In this document: in pieces, positions 8,293 to 17,813 of the stretch | Layout of the letters: each line of letters starts with the position of its first letter | Numbering within the stretch: the stretch's first letter is position 1 | Assembly (NCBI RefSeq): GCF_000732325.1 | Contig: NZ_BBIW01000020.1 | Coordinates: forward strand, 1 to 63,008 | DNA: 63,008 nt | Source of the DNA: Paenibacillus sp. TCA20 | GTDB lineage: Bacteria; Bacillota; Bacilli; Paenibacillales; Paenibacillaceae | Reading direction: 5' to 3' | Made by a program: the position numbers and the translations under genes | Notes under the pieces: generated by a model | Seen by the model: only the letters and a program-made list of their open reading frames with translations | Told to the model about the DNA's origin: nothing | The model's database searches: none

Positions 8293-9246
8293 ATGACGGA
8301 TAAAGTAATACGACTCTTTAAAATGCTACTTGCCATTCAAGCCAATCCGGGGATTTCAGCCAAAGAGCTGGCAGATAAATGCGAGACAACGGATCGAACG
8401 ATTTACAGAGACTTGAGGATATTGGATTTAATCGCACCGATCACGAACGAGGGGTATGGGAAAGGGTACCGTTTTGTCGGTAATTTCGCCATGTATCCGC
8501 TGAATTTCACGGAACAGGAAGCGTTGGTATTTTCTGTCCTGCCTTCCGTGTTGGACACCAGCAAACTGCCTCCAGGCTTTGAATCCGCCTACGACAAGGT
8601 GATGGCTACGCATGTGAAAGAAACCCGGAAGCGGTACGATACATTGGAAAATGTCGCGGACATGATCCAAATGGGCACCCCGGCTTATCGGGAGAACAAT
8701 GCCAACTTTTTGCTGCCCATCATGGAAGCGATTATCGCCTGCAAGACGATCAGGGCTGTTTATCATACCCAGAGCCGGAATGAATTGACGGAGCGCGAAA
8801 TTGATCCGTACTACCTGGTTCCAAGGGATCAGCGGTTTTATTTGATCGGTTATTGTCGTGCCAAGCGGGAGATTCGTACATTTCGCATGAGCCGTTTCCG
8901 GCATGTAGAGCTGACAGGAAATCATTTTGACAAGGGCGATTTCAGCATCGCACAGTACATGAAGCACACCTGGTCTATTGAACGCGGGGATTCTTTAATC
9001 ACTTTCAAGATTAAATTCCATCCGGATGTCGCCCGCTATGTAAAGGAAGAAGAATTGTTCGTGAGACCGAAGATGACCGATCTGCCAGACGGCAGCTTAT
9101 TATTTGAAGTAACCGTCAACCACGAGCGCGAATTTATGAACTGGGTGGTTCAGTACGGACCTTCGGCGGAGATCCTAGAACCTCCATCTGTGCGGGAAAA
9201 GTTTAAGGAACAGCTGCAGCGTTGGGGACAGTTGTATGGGCAGTAA
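8293..9246 (+). CDS. WYL-domain transcriptional regulator (HTH-WYL)
   Basis: 317 aa. An N-terminal winged HTH of the DeoR/HTH_11 type spans about residues 5-60 (ISAKELADKC...RTIYRDLRIL). A WYL domain spans about 140-230 (DPYYLVPRDQRFYLIGY and FRMSRFRHVEL), followed by a C-terminal WCX-like region. WYL regulators commonly control phage-defence operons and may sense nucleic-acid ligands. GGAG precedes ATG 8293. The AddB-like gene starts 38 nt downstream, and together with the HIRAN gene the cluster forms one operon. A second WYL regulator heads another module at 52.3 kb. Confidence 0.85.
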   Translation: MTDKVIRLFKMLLAIQANPGISAKELADKCETTDRTIYRDLRILDLIAPITNEGYGKGYRFVGNFAMYPLNFTEQEALVFSVLPSVLDTSKLPPGFESAYDKVMATHVKETRKRYDTLENVADMIQMGTPAYRENNANFLLPIMEAIIACKTIRAVYHTQSRNELTEREIDPYYLVPRDQRFYLIGYCRAKREIRTFRMSRFRHVELTGNHFDKGDFSIAQYMKHTWSIERGDSLITFKIKFHPDVARYVKEEELFVRPKMTDLPDGSLLFEVTVNHEREFMNWVVQYGPSAEILEPPSVREKFKEQLQRWGQLYGQ

Positions 9247-9284
9247 GTGCAAATGTGCGTTTAACCGAAAGGAAGGTGTCCCTT

Positions 9285-12248
9285 GTGAAAGTAGAAGGCA
9301 CATTTCTAGAACGTTTATATGATGCAATCCGTAAAGAGCCTTTTCGCCGCAAGATTGTGATCGCTCCTTCCTACATGGAAGGACAGTCTTGGTTGATGCG
9401 AATATGTCGGGAATTAGGATCGGTAATGAACACGGAGGTCCATACGGTTCAATCCTTTGTTAGAAGCGAGGTTGAGTTCTCCCTGTATAAACAAGGGGTG
9501 ACCTTAATCGGGGATCAGCGGTCCTTTTGGATTGTACATCATATTATGGAACAAGTTGCTTCCAATGTGGATACTTACATCTCCAAGGATCAAGTAAAGC
9601 CTGGTATTGTGATGCATGTTCACCAAGCCATTATGGATTTACGCCGTGCCGGGGTAAAAGCAGAAGAACTGCGTAGGGATCAACTTTTGAGCCAGCAGAA
9701 AGGCATCTATGTCAAAAAGGTGCTGTCAGCGTATGAGCGCTTTCTGAATGAGCGGCGCTGGACCGATTTCCCCGGCCTTTTGTCGTATATACCAACCCAA
9801 TTGCCGGAAAACGTGGAGCTTTTTCTGCCAGACCCTATGCCGCTTCCACCGGTTTCCACCTGGATGATGGAGCGGTTGTCAAACGGACGGATGACAAGGA
9901 TTGTAAAGGATTCTTCCTTCACTGACGTCCAATCCACATTGCCGTTCGGAGAGGTTCAGTTCTATCATACGACCGGAAGGATGGCGGAGGTTCGCGAAGC
10001 ATTGAGACGAATTATTCAGGGCCGGATGCCATTGGATGAAGTGGAGATGATCGTCCCGGATGAAGAATATACGCTGGCGATTTCGACCATGTGTGCTTCT
10101 CTGGGTCTTTCTTGTTCCTTCGCAGACGGGCTACCTGCGATTACATCCGGAATGGGAAGAGCCGCCCATTTCCTGCTGAACTGGCTGGAGTCCGGTTATC
10201 AGGTGCGGCCGCTCGTATCGATGCTGCAGCAGCAATTGATTACGTTCTCCGAACGTGAGCAAGGAATAACGAATGCGGATTGTATTCGAGCTCTGGAGAA
10301 AAGTGGAATCGGCTGGGGGAAAGAACGGTATATCAAGTTGCTAGAGTCAGAAGTTGTCCGGTTCCAAGGGGATTCAACTGAAAGACCCGAAGAACGGGTG
10401 CGGACGGAACAACAACAACGGGATGACGAGATCAAGAAGCATCTGACAAACCTCCTTGGAGAATTGTTTCCAGACGAAGAGGCGCTCTCCTCTCCTAAGG
10501 GAATCTGGGGATGGCTCGTGAACGTCTTGGATCGAGTCGGTGTCTCTGGAACGGAAGAAGATGCGATCGTCCTGCAAGAAATGAGAGGTATCGCTAATGA
10601 ACTGCAGGAATGTCCTGTTCCGGACTTGATGCCATTTCAGCAAATGCTCTTGTATGCCCGAGACATGCTGCAGGAACTTCGAGTCGGGGTGCAGCGGTTA
10701 CCCAAGCCCGGATCCCTGTACATATCGAGTTTGCCGAACGGGGGGATCAGCGGGAGGAAACAGACGTTTCTTCTCGGGATGGATGAACATTCGTGGTCCG
10801 GGAATATCAGGCAAAATCCCATGCTTCTCGATGAAGAGTGCAGACGGATCGGTGCTGGGCTTCAAACAGCCGTGCAGAGACAAAGAGATCGGCAACGCCT
10901 TCGTGATGGTCGGCTTGGGATGATTAGCGGCAACATCACATGCAGCTTCTCGTCGTATGACTTGGCAGAAGGAGCGACAGCAAGCCCGGCTTTTCAACTT
11001 CTACAGGTCTTCCGGAAAGTATCCGGAGAACCGAATGCGGACTATGAGATGCTGCACCGGAGCTTAGGCGAACCTGTCGGGTATTTGGATGTAGAACAGC
11101 CATCCTCTACTGAGCAAAATGGATTACCCTTAGACGGCTCTCATTACGTCTTCCGACAAATCCGTACGAATGTAAACCTTATGAAGGACCGGCAATCCTT
11201 CATCGAATCGGTCTATCCTTCGCTTCGTCAAGGCAGACTTGCACTCGAAGCGCGTGGCAGCTCGCAAGTGACGGAGCATGACGGATATATAGCGGGGGAT
11301 GAATGGGCTGATTATTGGAAAGGCCGAGACGAACGGACGCTTAGCGCAAGTCAATTGGAGAAGTACGCGGAGTGTCCGATGCGGTACTTTTTCCAATATG
11401 TGTTGGGGATTCGCGTGAAAGATCAGGTGACTTTTGATCGTACCTCCTGGTTGAAGCCGAATGAAAGAGGCTCGCTGCTGCACGAGGTTTATCGTCGTTA
11501 TATGACGGAAGTCAGCGCAAATAAAATCATGCCTATTACACACGATCATGCTCTTTTGCTTCGTATTGCGGAGGAGACGATTCTCTTATATGCCGAGCGG
11601 ATTCCGGCACCGAGCCCTCATGTGTTTGAGAGGGAGCGGCAATCGATGCTCCGGGATATTGAAGTATTCTATCGCATGGAATTGCAGGCTAATACGGCCC
11701 CCCGGTTTTTCGAGAAAGAGCTCATCGTAGACGGCCAGCCGTTGCATCTTGAGCTTGGCGAGGACATGGCGATTACGCTGCGCGGAATCGTCGACCGGAT
11801 CGATCAAGTTGCGCCGCATCAATATCGAATTATTGACTATAAGACCGGCAGTCCTCGGCCTTACAAGGAAAATGGCATGTTCGCAGGCGGCACGCAGCTG
11901 CAACACGCGCTTTACGCAATGGGGACGGAGCTTTGGTTGCGGCAAACGGGTGTGGATTCTGATGCAAAAGTGCTTGAAGCGTCTTACGTCTTTCCAAGCG
12001 AACGGGGGCACGGGCAAGTGATTGCGCGCTTGCAAACCGAACGTCATCGAGTTACCGAGGTGATCCGAGGAATCCTCTCGTCGATGGAACAGGGTCTGTT
12101 TATTCCATCTTCAAATCCCGCGTTCTGCCGGTATTGCGACTACACGGCTGTATGCGGAGAGCACGCAGAACTGATGGCCGATAAGCGAGAGGACGAAGTG
12201 AATTCGGAGTTGCTGCACACGCTGCTGGAGGTGGAGAACATTGAATGA
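9285..12248 (+). CDS. AddB-like nuclease subunit with Fe-S cluster motif
   Basis: 987 aa from GTG 9285 (site GGAAGGTG). The longer frame from 9222 overlaps the WYL gene. The N-terminal region resembles the inactivated helicase fold of AddB. The C-terminal domain is a RecB-like PD-(D/E)XK nuclease: IVDRID then IIDYKTG near residues 835-855. A cysteine in YAECPMRYF (~697) plus CRYCDYTAVC (~947-956) match the four Cys that hold the [4Fe-4S] cluster in AddB. It is shorter than typical AddB (~1160 aa), and no sbcC/sbcD genes accompany it. The WYL/HIRAN context suggests a defence paralogue rather than the housekeeping copy, though a chromosomal addB cannot be excluded from this window. Confidence 0.8.
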   Translation: MKVEGTFLERLYDAIRKEPFRRKIVIAPSYMEGQSWLMRICRELGSVMNTEVHTVQSFVRSEVEFSLYKQGVTLIGDQRSFWIVHHIMEQVASNVDTYISKDQVKPGIVMHVHQAIMDLRRAGVKAEELRRDQLLSQQKGIYVKKVLSAYERFLNERRWTDFPGLLSYIPTQLPENVELFLPDPMPLPPVSTWMMERLSNGRMTRIVKDSSFTDVQSTLPFGEVQFYHTTGRMAEVREALRRIIQGRMPLDEVEMIVPDEEYTLAISTMCASLGLSCSFADGLPAITSGMGRAAHFLLNWLESGYQVRPLVSMLQQQLITFSEREQGITNADCIRALEKSGIGWGKERYIKLLESEVVRFQGDSTERPEERVRTEQQQRDDEIKKHLTNLLGELFPDEEALSSPKGIWGWLVNVLDRVGVSGTEEDAIVLQEMRGIANELQECPVPDLMPFQQMLLYARDMLQELRVGVQRLPKPGSLYISSLPNGGISGRKQTFLLGMDEHSWSGNIRQNPMLLDEECRRIGAGLQTAVQRQRDRQRLRDGRLGMISGNITCSFSSYDLAEGATASPAFQLLQVFRKVSGEPNADYEMLHRSLGEPVGYLDVEQPSSTEQNGLPLDGSHYVFRQIRTNVNLMKDRQSFIESVYPSLRQGRLALEARGSSQVTEHDGYIAGDEWADYWKGRDERTLSASQLEKYAECPMRYFFQYVLGIRVKDQVTFDRTSWLKPNERGSLLHEVYRRYMTEVSANKIMPITHDHALLLRIAEETILLYAERIPAPSPHVFERERQSMLRDIEVFYRMELQANTAPRFFEKELIVDGQPLHLELGEDMAITLRGIVDRIDQVAPHQYRIIDYKTGSPRPYKENGMFAGGTQLQHALYAMGTELWLRQTGVDSDAKVLEASYVFPSERGHGQVIARLQTERHRVTEVIRGILSSMEQGLFIPSSNPAFCRYCDYTAVCGEHAELMADKREDEVNSELLHTLLEVENIE

Positions 12249-15200
12249 AGCATCCGATCAACAAGCTAGAAAGAGGATATTAGAGGAACTGAGTACGACC
12301 TTTCTGGTAGAAGCCGGTGCAGGATCAGGCAAGACAACCAGCTTGGTCGGCCGATTGCTGGCGCTCATCGAGACCGGAACGGCTAAGATCGAGCAGATTG
12401 CGGCGATCACCTTTACTAATAAAGCGGCGGATGAGATGAAGGAGCGTTTCCGCATGACTTTGGAGCGGAAAGCGGCTGAGGCTGAAGGCGAAACTAGAGG
12501 ACGATTGGAAGAAGCTTTGGCCAATTTGGACCAAATCTTCATCGGAACGATCCATGCGTTCTGTTCCTCCATGCTTCGGGAACGTCCGATTGAGGCCGGA
12601 TTGGACCCTTCTTTCGAGGAAATGGATGATGAAATGAATCGTGCGTTCCACGATCAATGCTGGGACGAATATCTGATTCGGCTGCAGGAGGGAGATCCTG
12701 AAGCCCTAGCATCCTTTGGCGAGGTGGACATTGATGTAAGCATTCTTAAGAATGTTTATGATCGGGTATCCTTTTTTACGGACCTCCAAATCCCTTGCGA
12801 ACCGGTCCAGCGTCCTGAATTCAACCTGATCCGTCTCTCACTGCTTCCCATGATGGAAGAAGCAAGCCGATTTATGCCGACAGTTGAACCGGAGAAGGGT
12901 TGGGATAATCTTCAGGCCAAACTGCGTGCTGCTAATCGTATGCTGCGGTTTTCGGATGAGCAGGACGATATGCTGATGCTAACACTTGCGAAGATGTTTG
13001 ACTTCAAACTGGATGTGAAGCAATACAAATGGACGGATAAGAAGCAAGCCAAAGCCATCTCCGAACGATTTCATGATTGGCAGATCACGGTCCTGTTTCC
13101 CTTTCTTCAATCGTGGCGTGAATATCTGTATCCGAAGGTCATTCAATTTGTCTTGCCAGCATTGGAGTATTGCAGAGAACGGCGATTGCAGGAAGGGAAG
13201 CTGAACTTTCAGGATCTTCTGATGAATGCATGCCGTCTGCTGCGTGATTACCCGGAGGTTCGAGCGTTTTTCGCCGGACGCTTCCAACGGGTAATGGTCG
13301 ACGAATTTCAGGACACCGACCCGGTCCAAGCGGAAATGATGTTTCTCTTAACGGGGGCCGGGGATGATCCGAATGAAAGGAATTGGCGGAAGCTTACTCC
13401 AAAGCCGGGTTCCTTGTTCCTCGTAGGAGACCCGAAACAGTCCATCTATCGTTTCCGCCGCGCGGATATTTCCATTTATAACGAGGTGAAATCGAGGATT
13501 CACGCATGTGGAGATGTGCTTCATTTGACCAGCAATTTCCGATCCGTCGATGCGATCGGCGATTTTGTGAATGGGCAATTTGTCGGCAAGCTTCCCGTCC
13601 GAGAAACTGATGTTCAAGCGGCGTATGTCCGGATGAAAACGAATATACCCAATCCCAAAGTAAGCAAGAAAGCGAACCACGGGATCTATGTGCTTACGTA
13701 TCCGAAAATTCCGGGAGGCAAGGATGAAGTAGCGGCGGTTGACGCAGAGCGTATAGCCGCAACTATCGCGTGGGCTTGCCGAGATGGGAATATGCACATT
13801 CAGGAGCGGGATGGCGCAGCTTGGGTGTATAGAGAGGCGCGGCCCAGTGATTTTCTGATTTTGACAAGAACAAGGCATTATTTGCACCTATACGCGGAGG
13901 AGTTGGAGAAGAGGGGCGTAGCCGCGGAAACGGTTGGAAGCTCCGCCTTATATCCCGAGCTTCATACACTTGGACAATTAGCTCTCTATCTGGCCGATCC
14001 GTCTGACCAAGTGGCGATGCTGAGCTTCTTGCGCGGGCCTCTATTCGGTATTAGCGACAAGGAACTAATAGCGTATCGTGCTCAGGGAAATGCATGGTCA
14101 ATCTATCGGGTGCCGGAGGAAACAGAAGAACGGGGCAATCCAGTTACCGCTGCATTACGGAAATTGCGGGAATATGCCGACTGGGTCAAGGAAATGCCAG
14201 CTTGGGCCGCTTTGCACCGAATTATCGAGGACACTGGCCTATTACCTTATTCCACTGTACAAGAAGCTGGTGCCAATCGTTCTGGAACTCTTCTCAAGAT
14301 GCTGGAACTCTTGCAGCGTGAAGCCTTGATTGCATCGGATTGGCATGAACTGGCGAAGGCGATATCGGCCATTCGGGAGAGCAAAGGGATGGAAACTGCC
14401 AGTCTCTATACGGGCAAAGGTCAAGCGGTACGGATCATGAACGTCCATAAGGCAAAAGGCCTGGAAGCGCCTGTCGTGTTTCTCGCTTGTCCTTGCGGGG
14501 ACAAGGATCATGACGCTGACCAGTTTGTAGATCGTTCGGAGACAGAGGCCACGGGCTATTTCCTGATCCAACAATCGAAAGGGTTTCAGAAAGAAACGAT
14601 TGCCCAGCCGGTAGGTTGGGAATCGATGAGCGTGCGGGAACGAGCCTTCATGCACGCGGAGCGGGATCGTCTTCTCTATGTCGCGGCGACACGAGCAAAA
14701 CAAATGTTGGTTATCAGCCTCTACCCTGAGCAGCCGGCGAAATGCCCGTGGAGCTCGCTAGTGGGGGGGATGGATCATATCCGGGAGATAGATGTTCCGG
14801 AAACGGATGTAGGGACTGAAGAATGTGATGAGGAATTGGAACGAGATATCGCATCTATTGATTTGGGGGCATACTTGGCTCAGAGGGAGCAGGTGTTCCA
14901 TCAGCTGCGCCAGCCTACTTACGCGGAAGCAACCGTTACGGGGCTGACGAAGAGCATGGGAGAAATACCAGAATGGTCAGCCAATGGGAGGGGCCAATCA
15001 TTCGGCAGCGTAATCCATAAGGGGCTTGAGGAGGTTGGAAAAGGCCTTGCGATGAGTGAATTGCCCGCGTACGTTCAATATCTCTGCCAGGTCGAAGGGG
15101 TAGCAGAGAAGGATGCGGGAGATGCTCTGCCAATACTCCAAGAAGTTCTAGACAGTGAACTCTGGCAGCGGAGTCAGCGAGCGAAGCAGCGGTTGTTTGA

Positions 15201-15543
15201 GATCCCGATCATGATGCATCAGAGAAATGGGGGACCAACGCCATTTCACGCAACCGAACAGGCAATATCCGAAACAGCCGCCGCGGCATTAACGCATCAA
15301 TCCAATAACGGCGGCAATCTCTTGGTGAAGGGTATAATAGATTTCGCTTTCGAAGAGGAGGATGGCTGGGTGATCGTCGACTTCAAAACGGATCAATTGG
15401 ATGAGAGTAAATTAGAGCAGTTTGTCGGGTTTTATACGCCGCAAGTGCAGGCTTATGCTAAGGTCTGGTCTGAGACGTTCGGTTATCGGGTGAATGAAGC
15501 TGGATTGTATTTTGTTAGTTTGCGGAGGTTTGTATCTCTGTAG
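12241..15543 (+). CDS. AddA-like UvrD-family helicase-nuclease
   Basis: 1100 aa. SF1A helicase motifs are in order: AGAGSGKTT (~25), AITFTNKAADEM (~58), VDEFQDTDP (~352), GDPKQSIYRFRRAD (~398), NVHKAKGLEAPVV (~735) and YVAATRAK (~813). The C-terminal RecB-like nuclease has GIIDFAFE and IVDFKTDQ (~1035-1055). It starts at TTG 12241 behind GGAGGTGGAG and overlaps the AddB-like stop by 8 nt, so the two are coupled. The pair should form an AddAB-like helicase-nuclease that degrades DNA from double-strand ends. It is about 140 aa shorter than standard AddA. Target choice in this context is unknown. Confidence 0.85.
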   Translation: MNEASDQQARKRILEELSTTFLVEAGAGSGKTTSLVGRLLALIETGTAKIEQIAAITFTNKAADEMKERFRMTLERKAAEAEGETRGRLEEALANLDQIFIGTIHAFCSSMLRERPIEAGLDPSFEEMDDEMNRAFHDQCWDEYLIRLQEGDPEALASFGEVDIDVSILKNVYDRVSFFTDLQIPCEPVQRPEFNLIRLSLLPMMEEASRFMPTVEPEKGWDNLQAKLRAANRMLRFSDEQDDMLMLTLAKMFDFKLDVKQYKWTDKKQAKAISERFHDWQITVLFPFLQSWREYLYPKVIQFVLPALEYCRERRLQEGKLNFQDLLMNACRLLRDYPEVRAFFAGRFQRVMVDEFQDTDPVQAEMMFLLTGAGDDPNERNWRKLTPKPGSLFLVGDPKQSIYRFRRADISIYNEVKSRIHACGDVLHLTSNFRSVDAIGDFVNGQFVGKLPVRETDVQAAYVRMKTNIPNPKVSKKANHGIYVLTYPKIPGGKDEVAAVDAERIAATIAWACRDGNMHIQERDGAAWVYREARPSDFLILTRTRHYLHLYAEELEKRGVAAETVGSSALYPELHTLGQLALYLADPSDQVAMLSFLRGPLFGISDKELIAYRAQGNAWSIYRVPEETEERGNPVTAALRKLREYADWVKEMPAWAALHRIIEDTGLLPYSTVQEAGANRSGTLLKMLELLQREALIASDWHELAKAISAIRESKGMETASLYTGKGQAVRIMNVHKAKGLEAPVVFLACPCGDKDHDADQFVDRSETEATGYFLIQQSKGFQKETIAQPVGWESMSVRERAFMHAERDRLLYVAATRAKQMLVISLYPEQPAKCPWSSLVGGMDHIREIDVPETDVGTEECDEELERDIASIDLGAYLAQREQVFHQLRQPTYAEATVTGLTKSMGEIPEWSANGRGQSFGSVIHKGLEEVGKGLAMSELPAYVQYLCQVEGVAEKDAGDALPILQEVLDSELWQRSQRAKQRLFEIPIMMHQRNGGPTPFHATEQAISETAAAALTHQSNNGGNLLVKGIIDFAFEEEDGWVIVDFKTDQLDESKLEQFVGFYTPQVQAYAKVWSETFGYRVNEAGLYFVSLRRFVSL

Positions 15544-15568
15544 TTTTTCTGGCAGGAGGAAAGGCAAT

Positions 15569-16246
15569 ATGAAACATTTTTGTATCCAAACGAATGACTT
15601 AAATGTGTGGAGAAGCTTTCTCGCCGATCCGGAGAAGCAGTGGAAGAAAGGGTATTCTGCCTACGAACTGGCCCATTCGTGGGCTGCATGCGAGGGATTA
15701 CCGTCTTCGATACGAGGCGTGTTCTCGAATACCGAATTTGAAAATATGAAAATTCTTTATGTATTTCCGGAACACCAAGTGTATTTGGATAATCAAAAGG
15801 CACCGTCTCAGAACGATCTTTTTGTGCTAGGCAAGGCAGATCGAGATTTGGTTGTTGTCATGGTGGAAGGAAAAGTGGAAGAGCCTTTCGGAGAACTGGT
15901 GAAGGACTGGCTGGTACAAGCGAGCGACGGCAAGAGAAAGAGACTCGCTTTTCTTAGAGAAACCCTGCAGCTTGAGGATTCCGTAAATTTGGATTCCATT
16001 CGATATCAGCTGCTTCATCGTACCGCTTCGGCCTTGTTGGAAGCTATGAATCTGAATGCCAAGAAGGCAATCATGCTGGTTCACTCTTTTAGCCCGGCCT
16101 CCGCATGGCTAGAGGATTATCTAAATTTCGTCCGTTTATTCGGGTTGCAAGGCCAAACTAACGAACTCACCCCTTCTGTCCGCATTCATGAAGTTGAGCT
16201 ATCCTTTGCATGGGTAAGCGAGAAAGCGAACAATTCACCATTGTAA
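15569..16246 (+). CDS. DUF6946-like putative PD-(D/E)XK protein
   Basis: 225 aa from ATG 15569, which has AGGAGGAAA upstream; the frame is open further 5' but overlaps the AddA-like gene. The pattern GYSAYELAHSW, SQNDLFVL and MVEGKVEEPFGE fits what I recall of the DUF6946 family. Its Asp...Glu-x-Lys arrangement suggests a restriction-nuclease-like fold. It closes the HIRAN-WYL-AddB-AddA run 25 nt after the helicase stop, so it probably acts with them. No membrane segment is seen. The family match is from memory and not verified. Confidence 0.6.
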   Translation: MKHFCIQTNDLNVWRSFLADPEKQWKKGYSAYELAHSWAACEGLPSSIRGVFSNTEFENMKILYVFPEHQVYLDNQKAPSQNDLFVLGKADRDLVVVMVEGKVEEPFGELVKDWLVQASDGKRKRLAFLRETLQLEDSVNLDSIRYQLLHRTASALLEAMNLNAKKAIMLVHSFSPASAWLEDYLNFVRLFGLQGQTNELTPSVRIHEVELSFAWVSEKANNSPL

Positions 16247-16263
16247 GCAAACATTGCTTAAAA

Positions 16264-16355
16264 TTGATAAAAAATCGCAAATTCTTATACATAACTATTA
16301 AGAACCTATAACATGTGGTATTCTATAACTTGTAGGCTCTTAAAGTATGTATAAG
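16264..16355 (+). promoter_or_regulatory. BREX promoter with nested inverted and direct repeats
   Basis: TTGATA (16264) and TATACA (16286) form a promoter with a 16-nt spacer. CTTATACATA (16284-16293) is perfectly inverted at 16346-16355. TTAAGAACCTA (16298-16308) is inverted with one mismatch at 16333-16343. Inside lie two direct copies of CTATAAC(A/T)TGT (16306-16316, 16323-16333), 17 bp apart. The outer arm covers the -10. This is a likely operator for the XRE regulator encoded just downstream, or a leader hairpin, controlling the whole BREX operon. Confidence 0.55.
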
Positions 16356-16369
16356 AGGGTGTATAATGG

Positions 16370-16621
16370 ATGGATGTATGTTACAACAAGCTTTTCAAGT
16401 TGTTGATCGATAAAGGAATGAAGAGAACAGAATTACGGAGAATGACCGGAATCAGTCCCAATACCTTGACAAAGCTCTCGAACAATGAATTGGTTTCGAT
16501 GGAGGTTCTTGTTAAGATTTGCCGTTCATTGGCTTGTGATATCGGGGATATCGTGGAGATTGTGGATAAGCCGGAGAATGAAGCTATTTCCCATGTTGCA
16601 CTGAATGGTGACAAAGGATGA
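16370..16621 (+). CDS. XRE/Cro-CI-type HTH regulator of the BREX operon
   Basis: An 83-aa single-domain HTH protein of the YozG/HTH_26 type. The helix-turn-helix covers about residues 8-45 (GMKRTELRRMTGISPNTLTK), followed by a short acidic tail. The start is ATG 16370 with AGAGGGTG 8 nt upstream. Its stop overlaps the brxA start (ATGA), so it is the first gene of the BREX operon and the obvious candidate to bind the repeats at 16284-16355. Autoregulation is inferred. Confidence 0.8.
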   Translation: MDVCYNKLFKLLIDKGMKRTELRRMTGISPNTLTKLSNNELVSMEVLVKICRSLACDIGDIVEIVDKPENEAISHVALNGDKG

Positions 16622-17220
16622 GAAAACAAGAATATAGTGCAGGAATGGTGAAGCTTTCGTTCTGGTTTTCTGACTTTCGTAAGGTAATAAACCTGATCAA
16701 TCAGGGGAAATCGTTGAAAGAGATTAAATTGTTAAATTTAGAAGAGAATCTATTCGCGGCTCCCACACAAGATAGAGCAATACAAATCTTTAATACAGTG
16801 TCCAATCGGGTAAAAAGTTTGGATCAATCATTTTATTCGCTTTTTGAACAAAGTGATATAGCAACGCAGAAAATTATCAACCTCATTGCGATAATCAAGG
16901 CAGACAGCTTATTCTTCAATTTCGTTTATGAGGTGTACCGGGAAAAGCTGATTATTGGAAGCGATGAACTGGATGATAGTGACATCAGAATTTTCTTTAA
17001 AAACAAGCAACTGCAAAGCGAGAAAGTTGCAAAATGGACGGATTACACCTTAAAGAGATTGGGCACATGCTACAAAACAATGTTGATGGAAGCAGGTTTA
17101 ACGGATCGTTCAACCGGAAACAGAAAAATCCTGAAACCAATCTTGGATCTGAAGCTGGAACAATGTCTGAAGGATAACGGTATGAAATTGATACTTCATG
17201 CCCTGACGGGGGTGAGATAA
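16618..17220 (+). CDS. brxA: BrxA (DUF1819), BREX inner-membrane-annotated family protein
   Basis: 200 aa, the usual BrxA length. The N-terminal EYSAGMVKLSFWFSDFRKVINLI and the GKSLKEIKLL segment are typical of DUF1819. BrxA is a small DNA-binding winged-helix protein needed for type I BREX restriction and methylation. I see no transmembrane segment despite older inner-membrane annotations. ATG 16618 overlaps the stop of the XRE gene, and brxB follows after 2 nt. Confidence 0.88.
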   Translation: MRKQEYSAGMVKLSFWFSDFRKVINLINQGKSLKEIKLLNLEENLFAAPTQDRAIQIFNTVSNRVKSLDQSFYSLFEQSDIATQKIINLIAIIKADSLFFNFVYEVYREKLIIGSDELDDSDIRIFFKNKQLQSEKVAKWTDYTLKRLGTCYKTMLMEAGLTDRSTGNRKILKPILDLKLEQCLKDNGMKLILHALTGVR

Positions 17221-17222
17221 GA

Positions 17223-17801
17223 ATGGCCAGCTTGGAAGAAAGATTAGATTTAGCGGAACGAATGATCCGAATGCCAAGTTTCCGGCAAAATAAAGGGCTC
17301 GGCAATGAAGTCGGTTACTATGTTTTTGATTACCCGGCGGAAAAAGAACTTGTAGTCAGAGATCGAATCGAGTACATGAAAACCAAAAATTCAAAAGTAG
17401 CCGATGGTTTTGAACTGGTGGTCTTTGATCTTTACGATATCATCATTGATATTTTGGAGCAAGAAGGTTTTATGGAGCAATGTTTTATGTTCGAGAAGAA
17501 AAAAGGACTTGAACGCATCGTAAAATCAGTCGGAAACCTTCTGCAGATCAATGATGATGCCAGTCTGATCGTTCAATATATTAAAGAACGCACCTCGAAG
17601 GAAGCTGTGGTCTTCTTAACGGGAATTGGAAAATGCTATCCATTGCTACGGTCACATAAGGTGTTGAATAATCTGCACCAGGCCATTGATCATGTGCCGG
17701 TGGTTATGTTTTACCCGGGGAAGTATGATGGGCAGGAATTAATCCTGTTTTCGGAAATCAAAGACGATAATTACTACAGAGCATTCAGGCTTGTTGATTA
17801 G
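17223..17801 (+). CDS. brxB: BrxB (DUF1788)
   Basis: 192 aa matching DUF1788 in length and in features such as FRQNKGLGNEVGYYVFDYP near residue 20 and VVFLTGIGKCYPLLRSH near residue 135. BrxB is a core component of type I BREX and bridges other Brx proteins; its biochemical role is not settled. It follows brxA by 2 nt and precedes brxC by 12 nt. Confidence 0.88.
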   Translation: MASLEERLDLAERMIRMPSFRQNKGLGNEVGYYVFDYPAEKELVVRDRIEYMKTKNSKVADGFELVVFDLYDIIIDILEQEGFMEQCFMFEKKKGLERIVKSVGNLLQINDDASLIVQYIKERTSKEAVVFLTGIGKCYPLLRSHKVLNNLHQAIDHVPVVMFYPGKYDGQELILFSEIKDDNYYRAFRLVD

Positions 17802-17813
17802 GGAGCTGATGAT

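Noticed and set aside
9285..15543. Housekeeping addAB
   Set aside because: Shorter subunits, WYL/HIRAN partners and island location argue against it, though it cannot be excluded without the full genome.
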